DNA of 64,000 nt from Anaerovorax odorimutans (GCA_016841185.1 JAENZQ010000016.1:1-64000); one strand, 5' to 3'; shown: positions 13,927-24,607, counted from the stretch's first letter. The notes: generated by a model not told the origin, from the sequence alone. A program made the numbers and translations.

Positions 13927-16686
13927 TCATTTTGTTAAATGATTTTTCAGATCTAGTTCAGTATATTCGTTGTTCAGCCCCAGATATTCAGCAATTATTT
14001 CACGTGCTACAGGTGCCGCGTAGCTGCCGTGACCACCCTGAAACAAAAGGACAGCCACCGCAATCTGAGGATCTTCATAGGGTGCAAAACTTACAAACCA
14101 CGCAAAATCTTCATAGTCCTCTTTGTATGCATCTATAGAATTCTCGTTCACTCTGCCATTACTAAGCCTTATTACCGCTTCTCTTACAGCAATATTTTTT
14201 GATGAATATTGTTTCGGTAATTTAGTCATCAGCCAATTCATCTCTTCCTCTACTTCTTCAAAACTCAAATTCGGATTAATCCATTTCAAGTATTTCCTAA
14301 TGTATTCAACCTCATCTATTGGTTGAATTTTTCCTGACCGCTCTGCGGTCCCGGTTTTACCGCCACATTCCACAGGAAAATTCCCAAATGTTCCGCGGGC
14401 TGTTCCTCGTGACCCCGAAGTAACCAGGTTCATACCCTTTTTGATATACTCAAGATTCTGCTGATTATTAAGTTCTATTTGATAATCATAATTTTTATCT
14501 TCACTGACTTCGATATCTGAATCTTCAACTCCCTTTAAAAGCGTTATTCTGTGCTTATATCCCCCATTGGCGATAGTTGCAACATAATTGGCCATTTGTA
14601 AAGGTGTATAAGCATGATCTCCCTGTCCAATGGCAAGATTCAATGTGTCTCCTGTGCCCCATGTTGCCATATTAAAATATGAATACTTAACTAAATCTGC
14701 AAGTTCATATGTTTTATCGGATTCAACCTGAAGTTCTTTAAGCCTTTCGGCCAATTTATTTCTGGGCGGATTCTCTTCCGTCCAACCCAAAATGGTATTA
14801 ATTTTTTCGTTTAGCAATGTTTCATCTGAAGCAACATCTGTACCGAAATAATACTCCCCGCTATTTCTCAATCTGCTTCTTAAATTACTTTTAGTCACTG
14901 CAATCTTTTTTTCTTCACTGGGAACTCCGACATAAGTCTCCGGGATTTCTATACCGGTTTTATTACCCAATCCAAACTGAGAAGACATATTCATTACATC
15001 TTCAACGGACATATCAATATTAAGGGGAACCCCTTTGCTATAATCAAAGCGTGACATAAGATCATAAAAATAGTAGTTGCATGAAACCTCAAGGGCACTG
15101 AAAAAATCCACATATCCGTGGCTTGCTCTGCTTGAATTCCAAAGACCGCATGCAAACGTTCTGTCACCTAATCTTATGACACCTCCATCATAAAGCTTTG
15201 TGTACGGGCTTAATCCGTTTTCCAATGCAGTAAGGCCAACCATCATTTTATAGGTAGATCCAGGTTGAACAGCAGTCCTTGTGGCTGTATTAAATAAAGG
15301 TATTGGTGATAACGGATCTCTTGGGTTTTTATCCTGTATACTATTCCAATCTTCTTCAGAAATACCCAGAGAAAACATATTCGGATCATAAGCAGGATAA
15401 CTGGCCATGGCCAGAACATCTCCGGTGTTTACATCTAAAGCAACAACTGCTCCTGAATTGGCATTGGGAATGGTTTCCGTATAATTATAATTTCCCCATT
15501 TACTTTCAAACTTGCCTCCGACTCTTATCTGTTCTAATGCTTTAACAAGGGCGTCCTCGGCTGTTTTCTGCAAATTAGCATCAATAGTCAGATAGATATT
15601 CTTACCTTTCTGAGGGCTTGATTCTTCAATGGTTTTAATTAATCTTCCAAATGCATCTACCTCAACCTGTTGAATACCATCTACTCCTTTAAGGTAGGAT
15701 TCATATGTTTTTTCAATGCCTTCTTTTCCGATAAGATCTGAAGGTAAATATCCCAATTCATTTACAAAAGTTTCTTTTTCGCTTTCGGATATTTTACCTA
15801 AATAGCCTAAGATATGTGCTGCCATTTCGCCATATGGATAGTATCTTACAGGTTCCACTACAACCTCAATTCCCGGCAGGTCTATTTTTTTTTCTTCAAT
15901 GGTAATGGTAGTCTGATCGGATATGTCTACCGCTAATTTAACCGGGTTGAATTTTCTGTACCCTTGAGAAACCAATTCATTACGTATCACCATTATTTTC
16001 CTTGCTTCAACATCATTATACTTATCATCGATTTCAAACTTTTCCCTGAATGCTTTGAACGCCTCTTCTGCTGTAAGGTCTTCATCTAAATTATAATTTC
16101 CCAGAAAAAGGTCTTTTTCCAATTCCTGAAGATAACGCATCTGCTTAACCGAAATAGGCGGGTAGAAACTATATTCATTCTGAAGCGCCAACTGAGCATC
16201 ATATTTATCCAAGTCCTCATTAATATTGTATCTTAATCTCAACTCATTAAAGGCTTCCTGTGCAGAAAAATCCGCAGGCATTCCTTGAGATACCAGCCAT
16301 TTTTCAATGCTTTTTCGATAAGTATAATAAAAGGTATCATTTTCAATGAGTATTGGAAAGTTATCGATATATTCATCCCCATTTTTCTCAAGAATACTTA
16401 AAAGTTCTATTGCTACCTGATTGATCTGCTCATCTATCAGATTATTTCTTACGATCTGAACTACAAAACTTGGTTCGTTGCCTGCCAATACTCTGCCGTA
16501 ACGGTCCAATATCTCTCCTCTGGGTGCGGATGTATATATTTGCTTTACACGAATGTTATCAGAAGCATTCTTCCATTCTTCACCGTGTACAATGGTAAGA
16601 GAAAAAAGCCTTATAATCAGACTGCACATTAAAAATACAACAATAAGCAATATTTGATTGTTTCTGTCACTCATCCACTTTCTCAT
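13927..16686 (-). CDS. mrdA: Class B penicillin-binding protein 2 (elongation), enlarged
   Basis: Transpeptidase that cross-links the wall for the Rod complex. A cytoplasmic/membrane N terminus (helix about 12-31) and a pedestal region with APRGEILDRYGRVLAGNEPS near 54-73 precede the transpeptidase domain. That domain has PGSTYK, SCN (ALEVSCNYYF) and GGKTGTAE. At 919 residues it is well above the 600-700 of typical PBP2. Extra segments lie in the pedestal (about 110-225), between SCN and KTG, and about 70 residues just after KTG. It belongs to mreBCD-mrdA-minD and overlaps nothing; mreD ends 11 bp upstream. Confidence 0.93.
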   Translation of the reverse strand: MRKWMSDRNNQILLIVVFLMCSLIIRLFSLTIVHGEEWKNASDNIRVKQIYTSAPRGEILDRYGRVLAGNEPSFVVQIVRNNLIDEQINQVAIELLSILEKNGDEYIDNFPILIENDTFYYTYRKSIEKWLVSQGMPADFSAQEAFNELRLRYNINEDLDKYDAQLALQNEYSFYPPISVKQMRYLQELEKDLFLGNYNLDEDLTAEEAFKAFREKFEIDDKYNDVEARKIMVIRNELVSQGYRKFNPVKLAVDISDQTTITIEEKKIDLPGIEVVVEPVRYYPYGEMAAHILGYLGKISESEKETFVNELGYLPSDLIGKEGIEKTYESYLKGVDGIQQVEVDAFGRLIKTIEESSPQKGKNIYLTIDANLQKTAEDALVKALEQIRVGGKFESKWGNYNYTETIPNANSGAVVALDVNTGDVLAMASYPAYDPNMFSLGISEEDWNSIQDKNPRDPLSPIPLFNTATRTAVQPGSTYKMMVGLTALENGLSPYTKLYDGGVIRLGDRTFACGLWNSSRASHGYVDFFSALEVSCNYYFYDLMSRFDYSKGVPLNIDMSVEDVMNMSSQFGLGNKTGIEIPETYVGVPSEEKKIAVTKSNLRSRLRNSGEYYFGTDVASDETLLNEKINTILGWTEENPPRNKLAERLKELQVESDKTYELADLVKYSYFNMATWGTGDTLNLAIGQGDHAYTPLQMANYVATIANGGYKHRITLLKGVEDSDIEVSEDKNYDYQIELNNQQNLEYIKKGMNLVTSGSRGTARGTFGNFPVECGGKTGTAERSGKIQPIDEVEYIRKYLKWINPNLSFEEVEEEMNWLMTKLPKQYSSKNIAVREAVIRLSNGRVNENSIDAYKEDYEDFAWFVSFAPYEDPQIAVAVLLFQGGHGSYAAPVAREIIAEYLGLNNEYTELDLKNHLTK

Positions 16687-16697
16687 TTCATCACCAA

Positions 16698-17189
16698 CTA
16701 CCTGTAATATCCGTAGGAATGGAATCTGTTGATCAAAAATTTATATAGAATTACAGCTATGATCATATCATAAAACAACTCACCGAAATAAATGGTTTTA
16801 AAAACGTATAGGAAATTATAATTTGTATTAAATAAACGCATAAAAAGCCAATATATCAGATGATAATACGTAACTCCGAAAAATGTAATAATCACGGGAG
16901 AAAAAAGTGTATCTTTATATATATATCTTTTTATTTCGTAAATGATGATTCCTGTCGTAAAATAGATAAAAGCCGCAACTCCAATTATCTGTCCGAAAAA
17001 AATATCCTGAATCAAACCGAATATAACGCCATAAACAATACCAAAGTATTCTTTATACAGAAAAGAAAAAATAATAATTAATATTAAAGTTGTATTCGGA
17101 ACAATCCCGAAGAAATCAAAAAAATGAAAAACTGTGGTCTGAAGTATGAAGCTAAGAAAAAACAATAAAAAAGTTGTGATATAATTCAT
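16698..17189 (-). CDS. mreD: Rod-shape-determining protein MreD
   Basis: Small polytopic membrane protein (163 residues, about five helices) of the elongation complex. Sequence conservation in MreD is weak. The call rests on the hydrophobic profile, the FGIVYGVIFGLIQDIFFGQIIG segment and its place between mreC and the PBP2 gene. Confidence 0.9.
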   Translation of the reverse strand: MNYITTFLLFFLSFILQTTVFHFFDFFGIVPNTTLILIIIFSFLYKEYFGIVYGVIFGLIQDIFFGQIIGVAAFIYFTTGIIIYEIKRYIYKDTLFSPVIITFFGVTYYHLIYWLFMRLFNTNYNFLYVFKTIYFGELFYDMIIAVILYKFLINRFHSYGYYR

Positions 17190-17213
17190 GAAATTTCACC
17201 AATCCCAAGTAAA

Positions 17214-18035
17214 CTAATGATTGAAGATCAAAACCTTATCGACATTTCTGAAATATACATAAGGTTTTACGTCTACTGTTTTCAAAAGTTTGTTTTCGTC
17301 TTTAATAACTTCCTCAACCGTACCAATAGAAATACCCTCCGGAAACATACCTAATCCGGAAGTAATGATTTCGTCTCCCACCAAAACATCCGCATCAGGA
17401 TCGAGGAGATAACCGCTCAGTCCGCCATTTCCGTCTCCGGATATAATACCGATGTATTTTGTATTTCTTAATATTTTAAAACTGACAGAATTTGAATCAT
17501 CGACTATGGCAAGCACTTTTGACCAATTATCTCCAATTTCAAAAACTCTTCCTACGAGTCCATCACCATTTACCACAACGGCATTTTCTTTTATACCATC
17601 TTTCGACCCGGCATTTACGGTAAATGTATTAAACCAATTACTTCCGTCCTTTGATACAACATCAGCTGTTATATGCATACCAATATAATCCGAAGAAATA
17701 TAGTTCAAGGCATCAGCTAAATGAGACAACATTTCCAGATCATCTCTTTTTAACTTTAAATCTACGATTTCCTTTTTTAAAGTTGATACTTCTTCTTTAA
17801 GAGTCTCGTTCTCATTGACGATTGTCCTAAATCTTAATATGCCTGAAATCCCTTTGCTTAAACCATTACCGGCCTTGACAAAGGGCTCCTGAAACATTGT
17901 TATGATATTACCGATTTTCTTTTCAGGGTCCGTAGTGCGATAATCATGCAAATAAGACATGGACATAACGATTACGAGAATTACTGTAATAAATGTTACA
18001 ATCACCAGCACCCTATGTTTAATAATCCACCTCAT
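17214..18035 (-). CDS. mreC: Rod-shape-determining protein MreC
   Basis: Bitopic periplasm-facing scaffold (273 residues) that links MreB filaments to the wall synthases. One N-terminal helix (about 8-26), a coiled coil (about 70-105) and two beta-barrel lobes with VVNGDGLVGRVFEIG and ITSGLGMFPEGISIGTV are recognisable. Length and order in mreBCD are normal. Confidence 0.95.
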   Translation of the reverse strand: MRWIIKHRVLVIVTFITVILVIVMSMSYLHDYRTTDPEKKIGNIITMFQEPFVKAGNGLSKGISGILRFRTIVNENETLKEEVSTLKKEIVDLKLKRDDLEMLSHLADALNYISSDYIGMHITADVVSKDGSNWFNTFTVNAGSKDGIKENAVVVNGDGLVGRVFEIGDNWSKVLAIVDDSNSVSFKILRNTKYIGIISGDGNGGLSGYLLDPDADVLVGDEIITSGLGMFPEGISIGTVEEVIKDENKLLKTVDVKPYVYFRNVDKVLIFNH

Positions 18036-18050
18036 AGCTTTACACCGCTT

Positions 18051-19088
18051 TTAATATTTTCTTGTACCGGTACCTTTCTTTTTCATTTTCTCTATGTGCT
18101 CTACACTGATGCCGGTACCTAAAGCAACACACTCCAAAGGGTTTTCAGATAAAATAACCTTTATTCCGGTTTCTTCTGCCAGAAGTTTATCCAGTCCTTT
18201 TAACAAAGCACCTCCTCCGGTCAAAACAATCCCGCTTTCTATAATATCGGCAGAAAGCTCAGGTGGTGCATTTTCCAACGTACTTCTGACACCATTCACA
18301 ATAGAATGAATCGGCTCTTCAAGGGCTTTCATAATTTCCTCTGCCGTAAAAGTAACAGTCCGAGGGAGTCCTGTCACCAAGTCTCTGCCTCGTATTTCAA
18401 TGCTATTAGCTCCTTCTCTCCTATCATCCAAATAGGCACATCCTATTTTTATTTTGACTTCTTCTGCGGTTCGGTCACCAATCAAAAGGTTGAAGTTTCT
18501 TTTTGCATGCTGGATAATGCTTTCATCCATTTTATCTCCCCCGATTCTGAGGGAAATACTGGTTACAATACCGCCCAGGGATATTACTGCTATATCCGTA
18601 GTTCCTCCACCTATATCTACCACCATACTTCCTCTTGGTTCTTCCACCGGAAGGCCGGCACCAATGGCAGCCGCCATAGGTTCTTCCAATATATAAACTT
18701 CTTTTGCTCCTGCTTGATAAGCAGCTTCTTCTACCGCACGTCTCTCTACATCCGTAACACCCGACGGAACCCCTACGATCACTCTTGGCCGAAATAAAAA
18801 GGAAGAAGAAATAGATGAACTGATAAGATGTTTTAACATAGTCTGTGTAATATCAAAATCTGCAATAACACCATCCTTAAGAGGGCGTATGGCCTTAATA
18901 TTTCCCGGTGTCCGCCCTATCATCATTTTCGCTTTATTCCCTACTGCAAGAACCTGCCCTGTGTTCTCATCTATCGCTACCACCGAAGGTTCTCTTACGG
19001 TAACACCCTGGCCTTTTACAAACACCAATGTATTAGCAGTACCTAAATCTACTCCTATATCTCTATTTAAAAAATTAAAAAATCCCAT
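18051..19088 (-). CDS. mreB: Actin-like rod-shape protein MreB
   Basis: Bacterial actin (345 residues) whose filaments direct lateral wall growth. The phosphate-1 motif [14 protein letters not shown], the phosphate-2 motif [18 protein letters not shown] and the adenosine motif [13 protein letters not shown] are intact. It is the first shape gene of the cluster, with radC 28 bp upstream, the classic radC-mreBCD arrangement. Confidence 0.98.
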   Translation of the reverse strand: MGFFNFLNRDIGVDLGTANTLVFVKGQGVTVREPSVVAIDENTGQVLAVGNKAKMMIGRTPGNIKAIRPLKDGVIADFDITQTMLKHLISSSISSSFLFRPRVIVGVPSGVTDVERRAVEEAAYQAGAKEVYILEEPMAAAIGAGLPVEEPRGSMVVDIGGGTTDIAVISLGGIVTSISLRIGGDKMDESIIQHAKRNFNLLIGDRTAEEVKIKIGCAYLDDRREGANSIEIRGRDLVTGLPRTVTFTAEEIMKALEEPIHSIVNGVRSTLENAPPELSADIIESGIVLTGGGALLKGLDKLLAEETGIKVILSENPLECVALGTGISVEHIEKMKKKGTGTRKY

Positions 19089-19116
19089 AATTGTCCTTAT
19101 GCTCCTTTCAAGATCG

Positions 19117-19812
19117 TTATAAGATAGATTTTTCTTTAAAACTTATAAAGACACCATCCCCAATAATAAGATGATCGAGAACCTCGATTCCAATTATCTC
19201 TCCTGCAGAAACCAGCCTTTTTGTAAGGGCAACATCCTCTCTACTGGGTTCAGGGTTGCCGCTTGGATGATTATGTACAAGAATAACTGATGAAGCACTT
19301 TTTCTGACAGCCATTGAAAATACTTCTCTTGGATGTACGATAGCGCTGTTCAGATTTCCTACGGAAACGTCCTCAATTACAATAATCTCATTTTTTGTGT
19401 TTAGCAACAACACTTTGAAGAATTCTTTTTTGTAGTAGCGCATTTCTTCAAGAAAGAGACCGGCGACTTCAGCAGGAGAAGCAATGTTTATTTTTTTGGA
19501 TTTAGGTTTTGTAGCAATCCTTTTTCCAAGTTCAATTGCTGCTATAATCTGGCATGCCTTCGCATCTCCTATTCCTCTGATACATCTTAAATCCTCAAGA
19601 GAACTGCCGGCTAAAAATGATATCCCCTCATGATCTAAAGCAAGCAATCTGTGGGAAAGATCTAAAGCTGACACTTCCTTTGTCCCCGTTCTTATCAGAA
19701 TCGCTAGCAATTCTGAGTTTGATAAAGAATCAACTCCGTATTTCAGAAGTTTTTCCCTTGGCCTTTCATCCTCCGGAAGCTCCTTTATTAAAGTATTTCT
19801 TGTGTTCAACAT
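19117..19812 (-). CDS. radC: RadC family JAB1/MPN protein
   Basis: Protein of 231 residues with an N-terminal UPF0758 region, a helix-hairpin-helix ([13 protein letters not shown] near 71) and a JAMM metal motif ([19 protein letters not shown] near 173-191). The family was named for DNA repair but its real role is unresolved. Co-location with maf and mreB is strongly conserved. Confidence 0.93.
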   Translation of the reverse strand: MLNTRNTLIKELPEDERPREKLLKYGVDSLSNSELLAILIRTGTKEVSALDLSHRLLALDHEGISFLAGSSLEDLRCIRGIGDAKACQIIAAIELGKRIATKPKSKKINIASPAEVAGLFLEEMRYYKKEFFKVLLLNTKNEIIVIEDVSVGNLNSAIVHPREVFSMAVRKSASSVILVHNHPSGNPEPSREDVALTKRLVSAGEIIGIEVLDHLIIGDGVFISFKEKSIL

Positions 19813-19835
19813 GATTTATCCCCTTACCCCTATTA

Positions 19836-20408
19836 TTATAATTTTACATTAAACCGATTTGCTAATACAAGTTTAAGTTTTTCAAAAGGGAGCCCCATTA
19901 CATTATAATAATCTCCATCAATCTTTTTAATTAATTCTACCCCTTTTCCCTGTATCGCATACCCTCCGGCCTTATCCCATACCTCACCGGAAGCAATATA
20001 GTCCTTTATCCTTTCTTCATTTAATTCTTTAAAATAAACTTTTGTCGAATCATAAAAAATAACACGGTCAAAGCTTTTAGCTCGTATAACGCAAACGCCC
20101 GTGATTACCTCATGAATTTTACCATTTAACTTTTTTAACATATAAACTGCTTCCTCAAAGTCAGCAGGTTTTCCCAATACTTCGTCAATATAAACAATGG
20201 TATCCGCTGCAATTATAATGCCTTCATCGCATTGTGTCTCTACATCCATGGCTTTTTTTAATGCAAGCAACATTGCAATCTGCTCTTTAGAGAAATCCAA
20301 AGGATAATTTTCTTCAGCCGTTGAAGTAATTATATCAAATTTTACATTGTTTTTTTTTAATATTTCTTTTCTCCTGGGAGAACCGGATGCTAATACTATT
20401 CTTTCCAA
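19836..20408 (-). CDS. maf: Maf-like nucleoside triphosphate pyrophosphatase
   Basis: House-cleaning pyrophosphatase (190 residues) of the Maf/YhdE family, which hydrolyses dTTP/UTP and modified nucleotides and affects septum formation. The N-terminal LASGSPRRKEIL motif and the IIAADTIVYIDEVLGKP region are diagnostic. It is 23 bp upstream of radC and 8 bp downstream of the DUF4321 gene. Confidence 0.94.
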   Translation of the reverse strand: MERIVLASGSPRRKEILKKNNVKFDIITSTAEENYPLDFSKEQIAMLLALKKAMDVETQCDEGIIIAADTIVYIDEVLGKPADFEEAVYMLKKLNGKIHEVITGVCVIRAKSFDRVIFYDSTKVYFKELNEERIKDYIASGEVWDKAGGYAIQGKGVELIKKIDGDYYNVMGLPFEKLKLVLANRFNVKL

Positions 20409-20416
20409 GTCATCAC

Positions 20417-20665
20417 CTATAATCTCTTATAAATCACCAGTGCCAAAATCAATCCTATAACAGAAGCGATATTCATGGTAAATTTTAATCCAAAAGTCAA
20501 TTTTAAAAATGCAAGGTCAAGCGTGAATGGATCAAAGCCAATGGTTTTACCAAATGATAATAAGCCTATGGTTTCTCCCAATAAATCCCCGATAAAGCTG
20601 CCAATAATTAAGCCAATCAATAAAAAAATAACCAATGCTAAGGCATTTGTACTTCTTCTTATCAT
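20417..20665 (-). CDS. DUF4321 small membrane protein
   Basis: 82-residue protein with two membrane helices (about 6-28 and 62-80) separated by a conserved FDPFTLDLAFLKLTFGLKFTMN-like stretch typical of DUF4321. Its function is unknown. The family is commonly found in Clostridia just before maf-radC-mreB, and the same order is seen here. The ATG at 20665 sits five bases after GGAGGGGG; the upstream TTG leaves no room for a ribosome site. Confidence 0.8.
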   Translation of the reverse strand: MIRRSTNALALVIFLLIGLIIGSFIGDLLGETIGLLSFGKTIGFDPFTLDLAFLKLTFGLKFTMNIASVIGLILALVIYKRL

Positions 20666-20842
20666 TTCCCCCTCCAATTCATATTCTTGTCCAAATGGTT
20701 TAAAACCTGATCATGTCGAATTATGACTTCTTAACTTTTAGTTTATCATTTCAATATCTGATTTACAAGCAGTATAAAATGATAATGTGCTATCAATTTC
20801 TGTTATTATTGCCTTATGATTTCTTTTTTATTATTCTAAATA

Positions 20843-20870
20843 TAAAAGCCCTGCAATTGCAGGGCTTTTA
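20843..20870 (-). terminator. Terminator of the rnf operon
   Basis: Perfect 28-base palindrome, TAAAAGCCCTGCAA and its complement, six bases after the rnfB stop. Confidence 0.75.
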
Positions 20871-20876
20871 TGAATT

Positions 20877-21860
20877 TTATTTCATTCGTATAGCACCTTT
20901 CGGGCATTTTTCTTCACAGATACCGCACCCGATACACTTATCTTCCAAAATCTTATGGGGCTGTTTTACTTCACCTTCTATGGCCTCCACCGGGCAATTC
21001 TTTTTACAGATGGTGCATTGAATGCATTTTTCTTCTATAATTTCAGCTTTTTTTCTCTTTTCAAAATTTGCGTAAATTGCCTTAGTAGGACACTTTTGGG
21101 CACATACCATGCAGTTTTTACACTTGTCATAATCTATTCTGGCAAGATTGTCTTCAAAGATTATGGCATCAAAAGGACATGCTTTAACACAAATCTGACA
21201 CCCGATACATCCAACTTCGCATTTCTGTTTGACTTCCTTGCCTTTTTCCTTGTTATTGCAATCAATGTGAACATCCTGACCATACGGCACCATAGCAATA
21301 ACATTTTTCGGGCATTCTTCTATACATTTTCCACAACCGGTACACTTGTCAGGATCAATGACCGCTAATCTGTCTTCAGATATTTTAATAGCATCAAATG
21401 GACAGACTTTAACACACGTCCCTAAACCCAAACAGCCATATTTACAGTTTTTACTGCCGCCCTTAAACATGTTGGCAGCCTTGCAGTCTTCTATGCCGTA
21501 ATATTCAAAACTTTCTTTACTATTATTAATACCGCCTGCACAAATCACCCGTGCAACCATTTTTTCTCCAGAGGACACTTCCTGTCCCATAATAGAAGCA
21601 ATTGCTTTAACAGCTTCCTCACTTGCTACAGGACATCCGTCTGCAGGTGCTTTTCCTTCTGCAACAGCAGAAGCAAAACCATCACACCCCGGAACGCCAC
21701 AGCCGCCGCAATTAGCCCCAGGCAAAGCATCTCTAATGGCTGCAATCCTCGGGTCAATTTTAACAGCAAACTTCTGTGAAGCATAAGCAAGGCCTCCTCC
21801 AAATATGAGACCCATTCCTCCAAGGATGAAAACAGGCGTTAAAATACTTGTTATATCCAT
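20877..21860 (-). CDS. rnfB: Rnf complex subunit RnfB (multi-cluster ferredoxin-like)
   Basis: Electron-input subunit (327 residues) that oxidises reduced ferredoxin. An N-terminal membrane helix (about 5-26) is followed by the 4Fe-4S motif CGGCGVPGC...C near 52-77. Six ferredoxin-type CxxCxxCxxxCP motifs then run to the C terminus; the first is atypical (GCLGLGTCVKVCP). The extended six-motif form matches RnfB of acetogens and other Clostridia rather than the shorter proteobacterial subunit. It is the last gene of rnfCDGEAB. Confidence 0.97.
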   Translation of the reverse strand: MDITSILTPVFILGGMGLIFGGGLAYASQKFAVKIDPRIAAIRDALPGANCGGCGVPGCDGFASAVAEGKAPADGCPVASEEAVKAIASIMGQEVSSGEKMVARVICAGGINNSKESFEYYGIEDCKAANMFKGGSKNCKYGCLGLGTCVKVCPFDAIKISEDRLAVIDPDKCTGCGKCIEECPKNVIAMVPYGQDVHIDCNNKEKGKEVKQKCEVGCIGCQICVKACPFDAIIFEDNLARIDYDKCKNCMVCAQKCPTKAIYANFEKRKKAEIIEEKCIQCTICKKNCPVEAIEGEVKQPHKILEDKCIGCGICEEKCPKGAIRMK

Positions 21861-21875
21861 CGTAATGTCCCCTTT

Positions 21876-22457
21876 CTATACAAGCCCGGCAAAGCCTAAG
21901 AATGCCATAGACATCAGACTTGCAGTTATAAGAGCAATGGGAAAACCTTTGAAAACTGCAGGAACATCTGCAATTTCAAGTCTTTCCCGTATTCCGGCAA
22001 ATAAAATGATAACCAATCCAAATCCAATGGAAGCGCCAATGGCGTTTACAATGGTTTCTATTAGATTGTATTCTGATTGAATATTTAATATAGCCACACC
22101 TAAAACCGCACAATTTGTTGTTATTAGCGGAAGATAAACGCCTAATGCTTTATATAAGGTGGGGCTTACTTTCTGAACCACCATTTCAACAAATTGTACT
22201 AAAGCAGCAATGACTAAAATAAATGCAATTGTCTGAAGATATTCCAAACCTAACGGCGCCAGCAACAGATACTGAACCAGATAAGTGATAATAGAAGCCA
22301 ATGTCATTACAAAAGTTACGGCCATACTCATTCCAACAGCAGTTTCTACTTGTTTGGATACTCCAAGGAAAGGGCATATGCCGAGAAATCTTGACATTAC
22401 AAAGTTGTTGACCAATATCCCGCTTACTAAAATAACGAATAATCCTGCAGCACTCAT
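21876..22457 (-). CDS. rnfA: Rnf complex subunit RnfA
   Basis: Integral membrane subunit (193 residues, six helices), homologous to RnfE and NqrE. The two opposed half-repeats carry conserved cysteines in [10 protein letters not shown] near 24-33 and in [12 protein letters not shown] near 107-118, which coordinate a membrane-embedded iron-sulfur cluster between RnfA and RnfE. Its ATG overlaps the rnfE stop (ATGA), implying coupled translation. Confidence 0.97.
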   Translation of the reverse strand: MSAAGLFVILVSGILVNNFVMSRFLGICPFLGVSKQVETAVGMSMAVTFVMTLASIITYLVQYLLLAPLGLEYLQTIAFILVIAALVQFVEMVVQKVSPTLYKALGVYLPLITTNCAVLGVAILNIQSEYNLIETIVNAIGASIGFGLVIILFAGIRERLEIADVPAVFKGFPIALITASLMSMAFLGFAGLV

Positions 22458-23059
22458 CTATTTTCCCCCCCAGCTTTTTTAATCGAAATCCAATTAAATA
22501 ATGCCAATAGCAAACCTAATAATAGAAAAGCACCGGGCGGAAGAATCATAATCAAAGCCGGCTGATAACCAGAGTAAATCACTGTGCCAAATATGGTTCC
22601 TGCACCGATAATTTCTCTTAAAGCACCCAGTATAAATAATGCAGCAGTAAAACCAATTCCCATACCAACTCCATCAGCAATAGATTTAACCACTGAATTC
22701 TTGGATGCAAACGCTTCTGCCCTTCCTAAAATAATACAATTTACTACAATAAGAGGTATAAACAAACCTAAAGCCTTATCTAAAGCAGGGACAAAAGCTT
22801 TCATCAAAAGGCCAACAATCGTAACAAAAGTAGCAATAACAACAATAAATGCAGGAATCCTAATTTTACCTGGTATAAAATTCTTTACAGCGGAAATTAC
22901 AATATTGGATCCTAAAAGTACTGCTGTTGTAGCAAGGCCCATGCCTATTCCATTTATAGCCGAAGTCGTTACTGCCAGCGTAGGACACATGCCAAGCATC
23001 TGTATAAAAACAGGGTTCTCTGCGGCAATGCCATTGAACAGGGTTTTCCCAAAATTCAT
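22454..23059 (-). CDS. rnfE: Rnf complex subunit RnfE
   Basis: Six-helix membrane subunit (201 residues), paralogue of RnfA. Conserved cysteines lie in [12 protein letters not shown] near 23-30 and [14 protein letters not shown] near 105-115. The start at 23059 was chosen for GGAGGGAACGAT just before it; the earlier in-frame start is a read-in from the rnfG gap. Confidence 0.97.
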   Translation of the reverse strand: MNFGKTLFNGIAAENPVFIQMLGMCPTLAVTTSAINGIGMGLATTAVLLGSNIVISAVKNFIPGKIRIPAFIVVIATFVTIVGLLMKAFVPALDKALGLFIPLIVVNCIILGRAEAFASKNSVVKSIADGVGMGIGFTAALFILGALREIIGAGTIFGTVIYSGYQPALIMILPPGAFLLLGLLLALFNWISIKKAGGENR

Positions 23060-23087
23060 ATCGTTCCCTCCAATCATCCTATAATTT

Positions 23088-23651
23088 CTATTTCAGATTT
23101 TCATTAAAATATCTAATCGCCTCGTTTACACCACTTGTAACCGCTCTCGAGGTAATGGTAGCACCTGAAATAGCGGCTATTTCGCTATCGGATGGTGTTC
23201 CGGATTTAATAACTTCCAATTCATAATCCGTGGTTTTTCCTGTGTACTGTCCTTTAAAAGCTTCATCAGACGCCTTAGCACCAAGTCCCGGTGTCTCTGA
23301 ATGGTTTCCGATATTGACACCTGTAACCACACCTTCCGAATTGATGCCGATCATAACTTCAACAGACCCGCTGTACCCCCCGGGAACAGTCTTTAAAGTA
23401 TAACCCGTCTCATTGCCTCCGGCTGTACCTTTAAACACTTCTGTAATGATGGCATACTTTTCAGGAGATTGAATATCCAGTTGCTCAAAATCTTCTGCTT
23501 CCGGAAGCACCTGCCTTCTTGCTTCTATATCGGCAAGGCGCTGTTGTTCATCGATAGGGCCTTCTGTTATGCCGTTTACGAACCCCAAACCTGCAGCAGC
23601 AATTGAAGTAATAATTAAAAGAATAATTCCAAGTCTTGTTATCTCCTTCAT
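23088..23651 (-). CDS. rnfG: Rnf complex subunit RnfG (covalent FMN)
   Basis: Bitopic subunit (187 residues) with an N-terminal helix (about 6-25) and an extracytoplasmic FMN-binding domain. The [13 protein letters not shown] segment near 162-174 holds the threonine that takes covalent FMN from Apb[17 protein letters not shown] stretch precedes it. The gene is immediately downstream of rnfD, with no gap. Confidence 0.96.
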   Translation of the reverse strand: MKEITRLGIILLIITSIAAAGLGFVNGITEGPIDEQQRLADIEARRQVLPEAEDFEQLDIQSPEKYAIITEVFKGTAGGNETGYTLKTVPGGYSGSVEVMIGINSEGVVTGVNIGNHSETPGLGAKASDEAFKGQYTGKTTDYELEVIKSGTPSDSEIAAISGATITSRAVTSGVNEAIRYFNENLK

Positions 23652-24593
23652 TTATTTCACCTCCCCGAATACTCTGGGACTGGTATATTTATCTATAACC
23701 GGTGCAGCTACATTCATGAATAATATGGAATATGAAACCCCTTCGGGATAACCTCCATATATTCTGATAACAGTTGTAATGATACCGCACCCTAAAGCAA
23801 ATATGATTTGTCCTTTAGGTGTAACAGGTGATGATGCATAATCAGTCGCCATGTAAACAGCACCCAGAATAAGTCCTCCTGAAAACACCTGATAAACCAT
23901 ATAAGTGAAGTCAAAACTTCCGAGAATTAATGTTAAAACGGCAACTGTTCCTATATAAACAAGAGGGATCCTCGGGGTAATCACTTTTTTATAGACAAGA
24001 TAAATACCTCCGATAATCAAAAATAGTGCTGAAGTTTCACCAATGCATCCCCCGGTATTTCCAATCAAAACATCTGTTAAGGAAGGCAAAACTGCTGACG
24101 GGTCCGCTTCACCGCCTAAAATTGCAAGAGGCGTTGCAGTACTCACTGCATCCGGCCCTGTCGTAACCCATCCGGTCATTTGAACCGGCCATGAAGCCAG
24201 CAACATCGCACGTGCTGCCAGAGCAGGATTCATGAAATTATGCCCCAGTCCACCAAAAATTTGCTTAACAATTGCAATGGCAAAAGCTGATCCGATAAGA
24301 GGAATCCACCAGGGCGCTGAAGCCGGAATGTTAAATGCCAATAATATCCCTGTGACCACTGCACTCCAGTCCTTGATTGTCACCGGTCTTTTCATCATTT
24401 TCTGGATAACTGCTTCCGTAAGAACAGCACCGAGAATTGAAAATACCAATACTTTAATCGCTCCAAATCTAAAATAATAGATACTTGCAATCAAAGCGGG
24501 AACCAGAGCAATCACCACATCCCGCATGATTTTATCAATAGACTCATAAGACCTTATATGCGGCGAAGAAGATATAATCAATTTATTTTCCAT
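23652..24593 (-). CDS. rnfD: Rnf complex subunit RnfD (covalent FMN)
   Basis: Membrane subunit (313 residues, about nine or ten helices), homologous to NqrB. GLGHNFMNPALAARA near 115-130 and DAVSTATPLAILGG near 149-162 are present. The latter holds the threonine for covalent FMN. The C terminus GPRVFGEVK-like end abuts rnfG. Confidence 0.96.
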   Translation of the reverse strand: MENKLIISSSPHIRSYESIDKIMRDVVIALVPALIASIYYFRFGAIKVLVFSILGAVLTEAVIQKMMKRPVTIKDWSAVVTGILLAFNIPASAPWWIPLIGSAFAIAIVKQIFGGLGHNFMNPALAARAMLLASWPVQMTGWVTTGPDAVSTATPLAILGGEADPSAVLPSLTDVLIGNTGGCIGETSALFLIIGGIYLVYKKVITPRIPLVYIGTVAVLTLILGSFDFTYMVYQVFSGGLILGAVYMATDYASSPVTPKGQIIFALGCGIITTVIRIYGGYPEGVSYSILFMNVAAPVIDKYTSPRVFGEVK

Positions 24594-24607
24594 TAAAAAA
24601 ACCCCCT

